Below, in pieces: positions 53,170-62,993 of a stretch of 64,000 nucleotides of DNA. Both the position numbers and the translations under genes were made by a program. This stretch comes from Candidatus Sedimenticola sp. (ex Thyasira tokunagai) (lineage in GTDB: Bacteria > Pseudomonadota > Gammaproteobacteria > Chromatiales > Chromatiaceae): assembly GCA_037318855.1 (NCBI GenBank), contig CP134874.1, forward strand, positions 2,046,598-2,110,597, given 5' to 3'. Each line of letters opens with the position of its first letter. The first letter of the stretch is position 1. A model generated the notes under the pieces. It worked only from the letters and a program-made list of their open reading frames with translations, had not been told where the DNA came from and did no database searches.

Positions 53170-54440
53170 GTAAGGCGACACTGGAACGCGGACTGAATGC
53201 CTTTAGAGAGCAGATCGATGCCCCGACGGCTACGTTCTTCTCAAGCTGTGTCAGCTGTGGCATGTGTGCCGAGGCCTGCCTCTTCTATACCGAGACCGGT
53301 GATCCAAAATATACGCCGATCCACAAACTGGAACCGATGCGCAGGATATGGGAGCAGGAGTACACCCTGGTGGGAAAGATCAAGCGGGTGCTGGGCATGG
53401 AGCAACCGGTGACGGATGCGATGCTTGAAGAGTGGCAGGAGCTGCTCTATGACAGCTGCACCCTCTGTGGACGCTGCTCGATGGTTTGTCCAGTGGGCAA
53501 CGACATCACCTATATGATCCGCAAGGCGAGGGAAGGGATGGTGGCCTCGGGTAATGCGCCTGATGGCGTCAAGGGTGCCGCCACCCGTGCGGTAAATATT
53601 GGCAGCCCCATGGGGGTGACTATCAAAGCTCTTAGGGCGCAGATCCGCCATATTGAGGCTGATACCGGCCTCTCTATTCCTGTGGATGTGGAAGGCGCCG
53701 ACTATATGGCGCTGCTCTCATCTATGGAGATCATGAATTTCCCTGAATATATCGCCGCGCTCGGCAAGATATTTAAACAGGCGGGGGTGAGCTGGACTCT
53801 GGCATCGGAGGCGTTTGAGGCGACCAATTCAGGTATCCAGATTGGATCGAGCGATATCGCCCGGGAGCTGGTGGAGCGTATTGTTGATGCAGCGGATAAG
53901 TTGAAGGTGAAGTATGTGATCAGCCCGGAGTGCGGTCATGCCTATACCGCTATTCGCTGGGAAGGACCCAATCTGGTGGGGCGCCCCTATCCATTTAAGG
54001 TGATCCATATCCTCGAGCTGTTGGATGAACTGCGCAAAACCGGGCGGATTAAAACCGAAGGGCTGGAGAAGGATAGGATGACCTTCCACGATCCCTGCTC
54101 CATCGTGCGTAAAGGCGGTGTGGTTGAGTCTCCACGCAACTTGATGAAGATGGTCACCAGCAACTTTGTTGAAATGGCCGACCACGGCAAGTGGAATTGG
54201 TGTTGCGGCGGCGGTGGCGGTGTCTCCAGTAATGAGGATGCCGATGAGCTGCGTATTCAGGTGTTCAGGCGTAAGAAGGGCCAGATAGAAGATACCGGGG
54301 CGAATACCCTGGTGACCGCCTGTGCCAACTGTCGGTTGGTGATCGAGGAGGGGCTGGAAGAGTACAGCGTGGATATGCCTGTGCTTGGCCTTACCGAGCT
54401 GGTGGCTGACCATCTGGTGGTAGATGAAGAGGAAGGGTGA
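53166..54440 (+). CDS. isp2: Isp2, HdrD-like iron-sulfur protein
   Basis: The 424-aa product has two 4Fe-4S motifs, C28-x2-C31-x2-C34-x3-C38 and C98-x2-C101-x2-C104-x3-C108, then HdrD-type cysteine-rich domains (PECGHAYTAIRWEG, WNWCCGGGGGVSSNEDA, TACANCRLVIEEGL). Isp2 is the cytoplasmic partner of Isp1 in Thiocapsa-type hydrogenases and resembles heterodisulfide reductase subunit D, hinting at a link to sulfur or quinone redox chemistry. 72 nt follow before the hynL frame. Confidence 0.92.
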   Translation: MSKATLERGLNAFREQIDAPTATFFSSCVSCGMCAEACLFYTETGDPKYTPIHKLEPMRRIWEQEYTLVGKIKRVLGMEQPVTDAMLEEWQELLYDSCTLCGRCSMVCPVGNDITYMIRKAREGMVASGNAPDGVKGAATRAVNIGSPMGVTIKALRAQIRHIEADTGLSIPVDVEGADYMALLSSMEIMNFPEYIAALGKIFKQAGVSWTLASEAFEATNSGIQIGSSDIARELVERIVDAADKLKVKYVISPECGHAYTAIRWEGPNLVGRPYPFKVIHILELLDELRKTGRIKTEGLEKDRMTFHDPCSIVRKGGVVESPRNLMKMVTSNFVEMADHGKWNWCCGGGGGVSSNEDADELRIQVFRRKKGQIEDTGANTLVTACANCRLVIEEGLEEYSVDMPVLGLTELVADHLVVDEEEG

Positions 54441-54533
54441 TAACACCCAGTATAGTTACAAAGAGATTAATAAATACCTTTGCCCATCGAACTGGTTTGA
54501 CATCGGGGGCGGATGATAACTGGAGAGGCTGTT

Positions 54534-56273
54534 ATGAGTGAACGCATCGTTGTTGATCCGATCACACGCATCGAGGGGCATCTGCGCATAGAGGCGCAAA
54601 TGGAAGGGGACGGTATCGGCAAAGCCTACTCTTCCGGCACCATGGTGAGGGGTATAGAGACCATCCTAAAGGGTCGTGATCCCCGTGATGCCTGGGCCTA
54701 CACCCAGCGTATATGCGGTGTCTGCACACTGGTGCACGGTATGGCGTCAATTCGAGCGGTGGAAGATGCCCTCAAATACGAGATCCCGAAAAATGCTCAG
54801 TTGATCCGCAACCTGATGATCGGTGCCCAGTACATTCACGACCATGTGATGCATTTCTACCATCTGCATGCCCTCGATTGGGTGGATGTGGTTTCGGCCC
54901 TCAGTGCCGATCCGAAAAAGACCTCGGAGCTGGCGCAGTCTATCAGTAGCTGGCCCAAGTCCTCCCCGGGCTACTTCTCTGATATGAAGAAGAAGCTGAA
55001 AGGATTTGTAGATGCCGGGCAGCTTGGCATCTTTGCCAATGGCTACTGGGGTCACCCAGCCTACAAACTGCCTCCTGAGGCTAATTTGATGGCGGTGGCT
55101 CACTATCTCGAAGCGCTTACCTGGCAGCGAGATGTGGCAAAACTGCATACCATCTTCGGTGGCAAGAATCCCCACCCCCATTTCCTGGTGGGTGGTGTGG
55201 CATCGCCCATCGATCTCAATTCTGACTCTGCAATCAACACCAAGAAACTGATGCAGGTTCAGGATGTGATCAACCAGATGCGCACCTTTGTCGATCAGGT
55301 TTATGTACCCGATACCCTGGCAGTGGCCTCCTTCTACAAGGATTGGTTCAAGAGAGGGGAAGGGCTGGGCAACTTCATGTGCTATGGAGACCTGCCGGCC
55401 ACCAGTATGAGTGATCCTTCAAGCTACCTCTTCCCCGCTGGTGCGATTCTGAATCGTGACCTCAGTACGGTGCATGATATCGACGTTCATGACCCGGGGC
55501 AGATCCAAGAGTATGTGGCCCACTCCTGGTACGACTATGACGACGGTAACGAAGCAGGGTTGCACCCCTACGATGGTGAGACCAACCTTAACTACACCGG
55601 TCCGACACCGCCCTACAAGCACCTCGATGTTGAGGATGCCTACTCCTGGCTGAAGTCACCACGCTGGAAGAATCATTCGATGGAAGTCGGCCCACTGGCC
55701 AGGGTGCTGCTCCTCTATGCAAAAGGACATGAGCCGACTGTAGAACTGGCCAAATACGCCTTGGGTAAACTCGATGTGCCGGTGGAGGCGCTTTTCTCAA
55801 CACTCGGTCGTACCGCTGCTCGTACCCTCGAAACCAAAGTACTGGCAGATGGCATGCAGGGGTGGTTCGATGATCTGGTGGCCAATATCAAAGCGGGAGA
55901 CAGCAAAACCTTCAACGAGACACTATGGAACCCCAGCAGTTGGCCCAGCGAGTGTCAGGGTGCCGGCTATATGGAGGCTCCACGCGGTGCGCTGGGACAC
56001 TGGGTAGTGATCAAGGATGGCAAAATTGCCAACTATCAGGCAGTGGTACCATCAACATGGAATGCCGGACCTAGAGATGCCAAGGGCGTTCCCGGCGCCT
56101 ACGAGGCGGCATTGCAAGATAATCACAAACTCCACGACCCGAAACAGCCATTGGAGATTCTGCGTACCATCCACAGCTTTGATCCCTGCATTGCCTGTGC
56201 TGTTCACCTCTCTGATGAAAATGGTGAGGAGCTGATTAAAGTGCAGGTGACAGGGGAGAGTTGCGGGGTGTAG
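54534..56273 (+). CDS. hynL: [NiFe]-hydrogenase large subunit, Isp type
   Basis: The 579-aa product carries the nickel-binding motifs RICGVCTLVHG (L1) near the N-terminus and DPCIACAVH (L2) near the C-terminus, followed by a tail of about 21 residues that the protease should remove. It oxidises hydrogen at the Ni-Fe site. The ATG at 54534 has GGAGAGG 6-7 nt upstream and yields MSERIVVDPITRIEGHLRIE; the ATG at 54513 would add seven residues. The arrangement with isp1 and isp2 between the subunit genes defines this as a group 1e-type enzyme, known in sulfur bacteria. Confidence 0.94.
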   Translation: MSERIVVDPITRIEGHLRIEAQMEGDGIGKAYSSGTMVRGIETILKGRDPRDAWAYTQRICGVCTLVHGMASIRAVEDALKYEIPKNAQLIRNLMIGAQYIHDHVMHFYHLHALDWVDVVSALSADPKKTSELAQSISSWPKSSPGYFSDMKKKLKGFVDAGQLGIFANGYWGHPAYKLPPEANLMAVAHYLEALTWQRDVAKLHTIFGGKNPHPHFLVGGVASPIDLNSDSAINTKKLMQVQDVINQMRTFVDQVYVPDTLAVASFYKDWFKRGEGLGNFMCYGDLPATSMSDPSSYLFPAGAILNRDLSTVHDIDVHDPGQIQEYVAHSWYDYDDGNEAGLHPYDGETNLNYTGPTPPYKHLDVEDAYSWLKSPRWKNHSMEVGPLARVLLLYAKGHEPTVELAKYALGKLDVPVEALFSTLGRTAARTLETKVLADGMQGWFDDLVANIKAGDSKTFNETLWNPSSWPSECQGAGYMEAPRGALGHWVVIKDGKIANYQAVVPSTWNAGPRDAKGVPGAYEAALQDNHKLHDPKQPLEILRTIHSFDPCIACAVHLSDENGEELIKVQVTGESCGV

Positions 56274-56298
56274 TCGGGTCTATTAGTGGAACCGGCTA

Positions 56299-56640
56299 TG
56301 CACAATAATCCTAGAACCCTCAGTTGGACAGGGTGGAGAGTGTGCTTGGATCGGTGCGGTACAAGGCACAACGACACGGAATAGTTGTTCTATTCCAAGG
56401 AGTTGTAACGCCGTAATGCGCCAACCCAAGTGTGCTATCCGCCCTGTAGCGTCATTCACCCGGAGAGTGAAAGATGCAATCGTAGTCAATGTAATTTAAA
56501 TCCATCCTTTGCCCGTAGAATGGAGCGGTCAACTGAGGATTCTAGGATAATCATGTAGAGCCGTGTAGGAGCGAACTTGTTCACGAAGAAGATGCCACGG
56601 TGCTCATCGCGAACAAGTTCGCTTCTACAAGCACCATTTA
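56299..56640. repeat. Palindromic repeat copy E, split by another element
   Basis: The left end TGCACAATAAT (56299-56309) continues only after 56546 with ATAATCATGTAGAGCC and then GTAGGAGCGAACTTGTTC and its complement. Removing 56310-56546 and one ATAAT restores a repeat like copy B. Confidence 0.85.
56310..56546. repeat. 237-bp MITE-like element (family 2, copy 2), nested insertion
   Basis: Ends CCTAGAACCCTCAGTTG and the complement of CCTAGAATCCTCAGTTG (one mismatch), flanked by ATAAT on both sides. Length equals that of the copy at 29174-29410, in opposite orientation. Shared internal parts include CAGTTGGACAGG, CAGTTGACCGCT and CCGGGTGAAT. Confidence 0.9.
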
Positions 56641-56668
56641 ATATCGTTCGAACGAGTAGCCTGTGATC

Positions 56669-56938
56669 CTAGTGTACTGTAACGAATAAAGGGCACATAT
56701 CAGCGTGGCTGGAAACTGTTAGCTGCAAGACGTGTCTCGCAGGGAATGGCAGGCCCTTTACAAGAGACACAACGCAGCAGATGATAGTTTCCAGCCGCGC
56801 CCTGCGGGAGCCTCACAAATAGCCCAATCCCGCGTTACACCCTTTGTTAAGGGGGTAGCCATTAACTGCAGGGTGCGCCTTGTCTTGGACTATTTGTGAG
56901 GCTCTGATTTGTACTCTTTGTTCGTTACAGCACACTAG
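56669..56938. repeat. 270-bp multi-hairpin inverted-repeat element (family 4)
   Basis: Outer arms CTAGTGTRCTGTAACGAA (21 of 23 positions matching at the two ends), then internal inverted pairs GGCTGGAAACT/AGTTTCCAGCC and GCCTCACAAATAG/CTATTTGTGAGGC. No gene. No obvious target duplication. Confidence 0.75.
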
Positions 56939-56976
56939 CATCCCGATTGTATATTTCTGGATAAGCGTTGCCGGTT

Positions 56977-59745
56977 CTACTGGGGCTTCTGCTCCATTAG
57001 AAATTTCGCTTCATTCTCAATTTTTCCTATCAGAGCATTTGCCTGCTCCGCCTGTCTGTTTTCGGCCAAGTTCTCCAAGCCGGCAATCATGGTGTGTATT
57101 CGTGGCACACCACAGACTGCGCAGGAGCCACAGAGACGGTGGGCTGTTTCCCTAAGATTGTGCCAATCTTCCGCCTGATTGTGCCGGTTGATTTCAGCTA
57201 ACATATGTGGCAACTCTTCAAGGAAGCAGTCAAACATCTCATCGGCAAGCTCTTTGCGCCCGCCGACGATTTTCATTGCTGCGTCAATGTCTCTTGATGG
57301 CAATATTTTCAGTTGTTTATCATCATCACTGATCTCTTCAGGTTGGTTCTTTGTCTCAACCTGCAGTGACTGAAAAACGCTGTCAACATGTAGCAGTTGA
57401 CAAATGACATCCCATAGCTCGATATCATCGATTGGCTTTGTCAGGTAGTGATCTACGCCGATATCAAGCAACTGTTCCTTGCTTTTTGATACCACATCAG
57501 CGGTGAGGGCGATAATAGGCACATGACGTTTTCCATCTTCCCATTTTCTGATCTCATGGGTTGCCTCTTTTCCATCCATGACCGGCATATGAATATCCAT
57601 GAAGATCAGGTCGCATGGATGTGTCTTGATATACTCTACTGTTTCCAGACCATTGCTCTTCTCCACCACCTCTGCGCCGCTCGATTTAAGAATCGTTGAG
57701 ATCAGCTGAAGATTGATTGGATTGTCATCGGCAACAAGAAAACGGTAGTTACTGAATGAAGGTAGGAGGTTGGGATTGGACTCAAGTAGCTCAATCGGAG
57801 TCGAGTCAGAGAGAACGGCATTGATTATTTTATGGAGATTTTTATTTGTTTGTGGCTTTGAAAAACATTGTATACCCCAACTTTTTCTGCACTCACGAAG
57901 TACTTCCCGGTCTGAGGTGCTTAGTAGAACAAGAAGGCGCTTTGGTTTTGCATTCCGGACTTTGTGAATAGAGGACTCGGCATCTCCTGTAGCCAGCTGC
58001 TCTGCTGAGAAGCCGAGAAGAACCAGATCAACGTCATCAATCTGCTGTGGTTGAAAGTGCTCGTGTACACTCTCTGATGACACCATACCGAGGCTGGTTA
58101 ACTTGTGTTTCAGTGATAGGCGTGCAAGGTGGTTGTCGTCTAGAATCAGGCCTCTTTTTCCTGCCAATGGCCGTGCTTGTCTTGCTTCGGGTTCATCTGG
58201 TTTTTGCAGTCTCAGTTTTACATTGAAGGATGAACCCTGTCCCTCATTACTCTCAAGTGTAATGGTGCCACGCATAGTTTTGACCAGCTTTTTGGAGATA
58301 CTCAGGCCAAGTCCGGTGCCGCCATACATCTTACTGGTCGATCTGCTGCCTTGATGGAATGAGTGAAACAGCCCACTCTGGGCATGCTCTGGAATACCGA
58401 TACCGGTATCAGTAACGGAAAACTGCAGGGTGCACTCTTCATCGGTCTCATTTTCAACCATGACACGGATGACAATTTCGCCCTCATGGGTGAATTTGAT
58501 GGCGTTACCAATGAGGTTTACCAGAACCTGGCGAATCCTGGCCTCATCGCCAACCAGCATGGAAGGTACATCAGAGTAGACCAGTAGCACCATTTCCAGC
58601 ATCTTGTCATGAGCGGCAGGCGCCAATAGTGTTACAGGCTCTTCAAAGCAGTCGGTAGTACTGAAGGGTGCATGATCGGGTTCCAAATCACCATGCTCAA
58701 GCTTTGAATAGTCAAGGATGCCGTTAATGATTTTTAACAGGGAAGAGGCTGATTTCTCAATAGTCTCAACCAGGTCCTGTTGCTCGTGGGAGAGATCGGA
58801 TTTCTTCAACAGGCGGGAGAAGCCGATGACTCCATTCATTGGAGTTCTAATCTCGTGGCTCATATTGGCCAGAAACGAAGATTTTTCATAGCTGATTTTG
58901 AGCGCTCTTTTGCGAGCCAGATCGAGTTCGACGTTCTGTACCTCTATCGCTTCCATGGTCTCAACCAGGTCTGATGTCGCCTGGTCTATTTGTGATTGCA
59001 TTATTGCATGCGAGTGTTGTAACTCTTTTGCCATGGCATTGAAGCCCTCTTCGAGACTTCGAAATTCCCCTTTGGACTCTTCAGGTACAAGTTTTGAAAA
59101 ATCGCCATGCTTCATACGGATGACCGCTTGAGTCAGGCGTGAGAGTGGACGGGTAATCTTGCGACTGAGAAAACTCGTTACCAATGCGGTAAAAAGCAGG
59201 CCGATAATACAGATCAACAGGCTATTGCGAATAATCTCTGTTTGTCGGGTGGTATATTGGGTGTTATCTATCTCAATGATTGCAGTACCAATAGCCGTCG
59301 ATTCGTTGACTCCTTTAGAGTCGTAGAGTTGATCGGGGTAGTCACTGATACTGAGAGATTTGACATAGCCGACAACAGGGGCGGAGAAATAACGTCGATT
59401 GGTGTTTTTGTTAATGGGGTTTGTAGACTCTTCCGACCTGCCCCTGAGCGTCACCAGTGTTGAGCCACTAGTATCGATTACCTGTATCGATGTGACATCT
59501 TTACGCTTGGAGATCTCCTGCAAGCTGGATTCAAGAATCTTCTGGTCACCACTGAAAATGCCGTAGACACAATATGCTGCAGCCTCCTGGGCCACCGCAT
59601 TTCCACGCTCCTCGAACAGCTTGGCAAGGTTATTAAGCTGTGAATCAATAATGTAGACGGTCAGTGTCAGGGCCATGATGGCGGCAGGTACCAGACTCAG
59701 TAGCAGCGCGCGCGTTTTTATCCGTGACAGTCTACGAAATATCAT
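56977..59745 (-). CDS. barA: BarA-like hybrid sensor histidine kinase
   Basis: Architecture of the 922-aa protein: transmembrane 13-33, periplasmic region 34-170, transmembrane about 172-193, HAMP about 195-245, HisKA with His297 (MSHEIRTPMNG), HATPase about 395-510 (NLIGNAIKF, DTGIGIP, GGTGLGLSI), a degenerate receiver about 528-645 without the usual phosphoacceptor, a true receiver with Asp717 (FMDIHMPVMDG), and Hpt with His869 (ETAHRLCGSC). This is the BarA/GacS tripartite layout, which phosphorylates UvrY/GacA. Here it is the last gene of an operon with a TonB-dependent receptor and a periplasmic binding protein, overlapping the latter by 4 nt. That is unusual for barA, so it may be a dedicated sensor rather than the global one. 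Confidence 0.85.
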   Translation of the reverse strand: MIFRRLSRIKTRALLLSLVPAAIMALTLTVYIIDSQLNNLAKLFEERGNAVAQEAAAYCVYGIFSGDQKILESSLQEISKRKDVTSIQVIDTSGSTLVTLRGRSEESTNPINKNTNRRYFSAPVVGYVKSLSISDYPDQLYDSKGVNESTAIGTAIIEIDNTQYTTRQTEIIRNSLLICIIGLLFTALVTSFLSRKITRPLSRLTQAVIRMKHGDFSKLVPEESKGEFRSLEEGFNAMAKELQHSHAIMQSQIDQATSDLVETMEAIEVQNVELDLARKRALKISYEKSSFLANMSHEIRTPMNGVIGFSRLLKKSDLSHEQQDLVETIEKSASSLLKIINGILDYSKLEHGDLEPDHAPFSTTDCFEEPVTLLAPAAHDKMLEMVLLVYSDVPSMLVGDEARIRQVLVNLIGNAIKFTHEGEIVIRVMVENETDEECTLQFSVTDTGIGIPEHAQSGLFHSFHQGSRSTSKMYGGTGLGLSISKKLVKTMRGTITLESNEGQGSSFNVKLRLQKPDEPEARQARPLAGKRGLILDDNHLARLSLKHKLTSLGMVSSESVHEHFQPQQIDDVDLVLLGFSAEQLATGDAESSIHKVRNAKPKRLLVLLSTSDREVLRECRKSWGIQCFSKPQTNKNLHKIINAVLSDSTPIELLESNPNLLPSFSNYRFLVADDNPINLQLISTILKSSGAEVVEKSNGLETVEYIKTHPCDLIFMDIHMPVMDGKEATHEIRKWEDGKRHVPIIALTADVVSKSKEQLLDIGVDHYLTKPIDDIELWDVICQLLHVDSVFQSLQVETKNQPEEISDDDKQLKILPSRDIDAAMKIVGGRKELADEMFDCFLEELPHMLAEINRHNQAEDWHNLRETAHRLCGSCAVCGVPRIHTMIAGLENLAENRQAEQANALIGKIENEAKFLMEQKPQ

Positions 59746-60764
59746 TTTATCTCTCCCTTAACGGAAAGGATTTTTATGATCTCTTTATTGCTGGGTAGGT
59801 TAATTCCCAATGATCTGCTAACCATCTTGTTGACGTCAACACTAAAGTACTTGGGGTGCTCGGATAGATGACTGTGGAGGGTTGGCTCTATTCCCTCCTG
59901 ATACATAGTGTTTATAGTGTCGGCCAGGTGATGGCCGATATCGTCGGGTGATGAGTAGACTGCGGCAATGGCTCCAGCCTTCACATAAGTGGCAGAGAAA
60001 CCGATAACCGGCACCTTACTGTGATAGCTCGATAGTAGAATATTGAAGATGTTTTTGCGGCTGTATATCAGGGGATCGGGTAGAGCGAGAAGGATGTCAC
60101 TGCCGCCCAGAAGGTCTTTTAACAGCGGTCCAATAGTCTCCCCTTTGAGAATATTCTGGTAGTTGATTTTAATCCCCAGTCTTATTGCTTCCTGCGCAAT
60201 CAACGGCTTTAGTTGTTGAGTCGTTGGTCCCAAAAGGATGCCAACCCTATCGCCGGGGTTTGCGATGGCAGCAAGATGCAATTGCCTTCTAATGGGCTGA
60301 TCAAGATAGATTGCCGTATTTCGATTAGCAGATATATTTAGATTTAATTGATCAACTGCTGCTTTGGGAATGAGTGCATTGATTACATGAGGGATTTTTT
60401 TCTCACTCAGTGCTACCTGCTTTGCCGCCTCACGCCCGAGTGTGATGACAACCCCATTGGGGTGCATGCCGATGATTGACTCTGACCAATTGCTGAGCTT
60501 TGCTTCCTTGATCATTGGAAGGGTGCAGTTAATCTCATTACCGGTACAAGGTGATGCAAGGTGGGTACGCAGTGAACTGATGACCGACTGATAGACTGGA
60601 GAGTCGGCACTACTGACAATAAGTACGTCAGTATCGCTATGAGTTGCCGTTGCTGTGGAGAGAGAGAAAACCAGGAGCAGCACATACCACCATCCCCTGG
60701 CGAGCAGGGGCATAGATGCAATTAGCCGCTGGGTGCGGCTCGGATAATGGTCATCCCAACTCAA
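59742..60764 (-). CDS. ABC-transporter-type periplasmic binding protein (PF04392-like)
   Basis: The 340-aa product has an N-terminal signal segment (RGWWYVLLLVFSLSTATATH) and a periplasmic-binding fold: DTDVLIVSSADSPVYQSVIS, PNGVVITLGREAAKQ, PGDRVGILLGPTTQQLKP, LLALPDPLIYSRKNIFNILLSSYHSKVPVIGFS. No permease or ATPase genes adjoin. Instead it sits between a TonB-dependent receptor gene and a sensor kinase gene, overlapping the kinase start. It probably presents a ligand to the kinase's periplasmic domain. Confidence 0.82.
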   Translation of the reverse strand: MSWDDHYPSRTQRLIASMPLLARGWWYVLLLVFSLSTATATHSDTDVLIVSSADSPVYQSVISSLRTHLASPCTGNEINCTLPMIKEAKLSNWSESIIGMHPNGVVITLGREAAKQVALSEKKIPHVINALIPKAAVDQLNLNISANRNTAIYLDQPIRRQLHLAAIANPGDRVGILLGPTTQQLKPLIAQEAIRLGIKINYQNILKGETIGPLLKDLLGGSDILLALPDPLIYSRKNIFNILLSSYHSKVPVIGFSATYVKAGAIAAVYSSPDDIGHHLADTINTMYQEGIEPTLHSHLSEHPKYFSVDVNKMVSRSLGINLPSNKEIIKILSVKGEIK

Positions 60765-60847
60765 GAGCGGAAATCTTCCTTGTTGTCAGTCACGATATTA
60801 GTGACAATTTAATTCCATTGTTGGACAAATGGTAGCTTTCATCAGGC

Positions 60848-62815
60848 TTAATGCCAGTTTAGACGAGCCTGAAGAAAAATACTCTCATTCCAGTAGTTTT
60901 CGGTGTAGAAATCTTGAAATCTACCGTTGATATTCTGAAAAATCAGAGCCACATCACCATCCATGCCAGAGGCTTTGAAGTCCTGTGATATCTTGACGTC
61001 AATGCGTTTTGAGTAAGGGACGTTGTCGCCATCCCCAGGCCAGTCAATTTCACTCAAATAGTAATAGGCACCACTGAGTTGGGTGCCGCCGGCAAAGCGG
61101 TAGCTTCCGAGAAGAGAGACTGTCTGGTTCGGTGCCTGATCATTGAGCAGTTTATATCCAGGCGAGGTACTTTTGAACTGTTTGCCGTAATCATGCGCAA
61201 AGCTATAACCCAAGTGAATCAGACTCTGCCTGCTGGGTTTCCAATCCAATCCGATATCGATACCGTTGATCGTGTATTTTCCAGAGTTAATATATTGTTC
61301 AGTGACACCACTAATAGCCTTAGTATGAATGATGTCAGTGACTGTCTCGTTATAGAGCCTGGCATCGAAGGTGAGGTTATACCGAGGTATGTTTTTCAGA
61401 AAACCGATTTCATAAGCAGTTATTATTTCCGGATTGATATCCTGCGCTGCATAGTAGAGCAGCTGGCCTGGGATCGGTGTCGTTGTCCCCGCGTAGTAAA
61501 GCCGGAGATTGGCATTATCCTCAAACAGCGTTGGCATGCGGTAGCCGCGAGTTGCTATAAGGCGTAGTGTATTCTCCTCGTCAAGGTGGTAGTTGAGGGC
61601 AAGGCGAGGAGAGAACAGCCCGTCTTTACTCTCAAATTTCTCAAACATGCCACCCATATTGACCACCATCTGATCGCTTGGATTCCACTCCATGTTGAAA
61701 AAAGCGCGCAGCTGGTCGCGTTCTATTTTATCTGTGGAGCCGAATGTCCAGATACTGCTGGTCTCATCCCTGCGGGCACCTGCTCCCCAGACAAGGCGAT
61801 GCTTCTCTGTCAGTCCATAGGTGTGTTGAAACTCCAGGTCATAGCGATCTGAGCTGAAGCCGCTGCCTGCAGAAAAACCTAATCCTGAATTAGTGAAAGA
61901 ATCAGTTACAATCTGCTGGTTGTGGTAGAACTGGAGGAGATATTCACTACCCACGCCACGGTTGTGCTCCCAACGAAAATGCTGAAAACTGTGCTCCTGA
62001 GGCGTGCTTCTTAGTGGCTGGAAAATATTTCCCGAAAAGCCATCCTGGTAGTCGTTGTTACTGAAACCAAACTCCATCTGTAGCGCATTGCTGGGATCTA
62101 TCTGGTAGTCACCACGAAAGCTGAGGCGACGGAGTTGAGCGCTATCGTGGCGTGTATCAAATCCACTATCTTCGCTGTACCTGAGGGAAACCCGGTAGTC
62201 GAGGTCTCCGACTGAATCGGCATACCTGGCTGAAACCTGATCGTTTGCCCCTTTACCCGCCACCACATTCAGGTGACTGCCCTGCTGCTGTGAAGGGTGG
62301 ATGCTGATGATATTGATAACACCGGCAAATGAGTTGGACCCATAGGCTGCCGCATTAGGACCTCGGGTCACCTCAATTCTATCGATATCATCAATTTCCA
62401 GCTCTTGATCACCCCAGGTTACGCCACCAAAAGCCGGATCGTAGATTGATCTGCCATTGATCAGCACCTGCATGTCCCGTGAATACTGGTCCGCATGGCC
62501 GTGGTAGGTGGCGCTGTACTTTGTGCCGGTGTAGTAGGCCACCTGAAAACCGGGGACCAGACGTAGCAGATCAACCAGTTGAACCGCACCCGATGCTTCA
62601 ATCATCTCTCGGTCAATGACGGTGATGGAAGCCGGTGTATCCTTGAGCGGCTGGCTTAAGCGGGTTGCTGAGAGAACGACAGGAAGTTCCCCAAAAAAGA
62701 GTGACTCTGAGAAATTATTATCCTCAGAAGCATGAGAAATAGTCGCGAATAAAAGTGCTGCGGCGAGCGTCGGCAGCCTTGCAGCCTCTAACCAGGAAGT
62801 ATTAATTATCTTCAT
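60848..62815 (-). CDS. TonB-dependent outer-membrane receptor
   Basis: The 655-aa receptor starts at the ATG at 62815 with a signal peptide (ARLPTLAAALLFATISHASE), then the plug domain (PVVLSATRLSQPLKDTPASI, VDLLRLVPGFQV, RDMQVLINGRSIYDPAFGG, IEVTRGPNAAAYGSNSFAGVINI) and a 22-strand-type barrel ending ARLNWH. It imports a large ligand using TonB energy. An open frame extends to 63079 but overlaps the cysM start and has no signal-like sequence. The ligand is unknown. First gene of the receptor/binding protein/kinase operon. Confidence 0.92.
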   Translation of the reverse strand: MKIINTSWLEAARLPTLAAALLFATISHASEDNNFSESLFFGELPVVLSATRLSQPLKDTPASITVIDREMIEASGAVQLVDLLRLVPGFQVAYYTGTKYSATYHGHADQYSRDMQVLINGRSIYDPAFGGVTWGDQELEIDDIDRIEVTRGPNAAAYGSNSFAGVINIISIHPSQQQGSHLNVVAGKGANDQVSARYADSVGDLDYRVSLRYSEDSGFDTRHDSAQLRRLSFRGDYQIDPSNALQMEFGFSNNDYQDGFSGNIFQPLRSTPQEHSFQHFRWEHNRGVGSEYLLQFYHNQQIVTDSFTNSGLGFSAGSGFSSDRYDLEFQHTYGLTEKHRLVWGAGARRDETSSIWTFGSTDKIERDQLRAFFNMEWNPSDQMVVNMGGMFEKFESKDGLFSPRLALNYHLDEENTLRLIATRGYRMPTLFEDNANLRLYYAGTTTPIPGQLLYYAAQDINPEIITAYEIGFLKNIPRYNLTFDARLYNETVTDIIHTKAISGVTEQYINSGKYTINGIDIGLDWKPSRQSLIHLGYSFAHDYGKQFKSTSPGYKLLNDQAPNQTVSLLGSYRFAGGTQLSGAYYYLSEIDWPGDGDNVPYSKRIDVKISQDFKASGMDGDVALIFQNINGRFQDFYTENYWNESIFLQARLNWH

Positions 62816-62993
62816 GTTGTGAATCAATCTAGTCGGGAAAACTATTAATCGGTTCGGGTGAACTGTCCGAGGTCTGAGTGCAAGACACGCTACCAAAATA
62901 TGATCAAAAGTCCTAAATGAAGCATCCCTGCAGGAAAAAGAAGATAATATCCTAACATCGTTTTTCACTACACCTTGAAGTAAACTTGTGATC

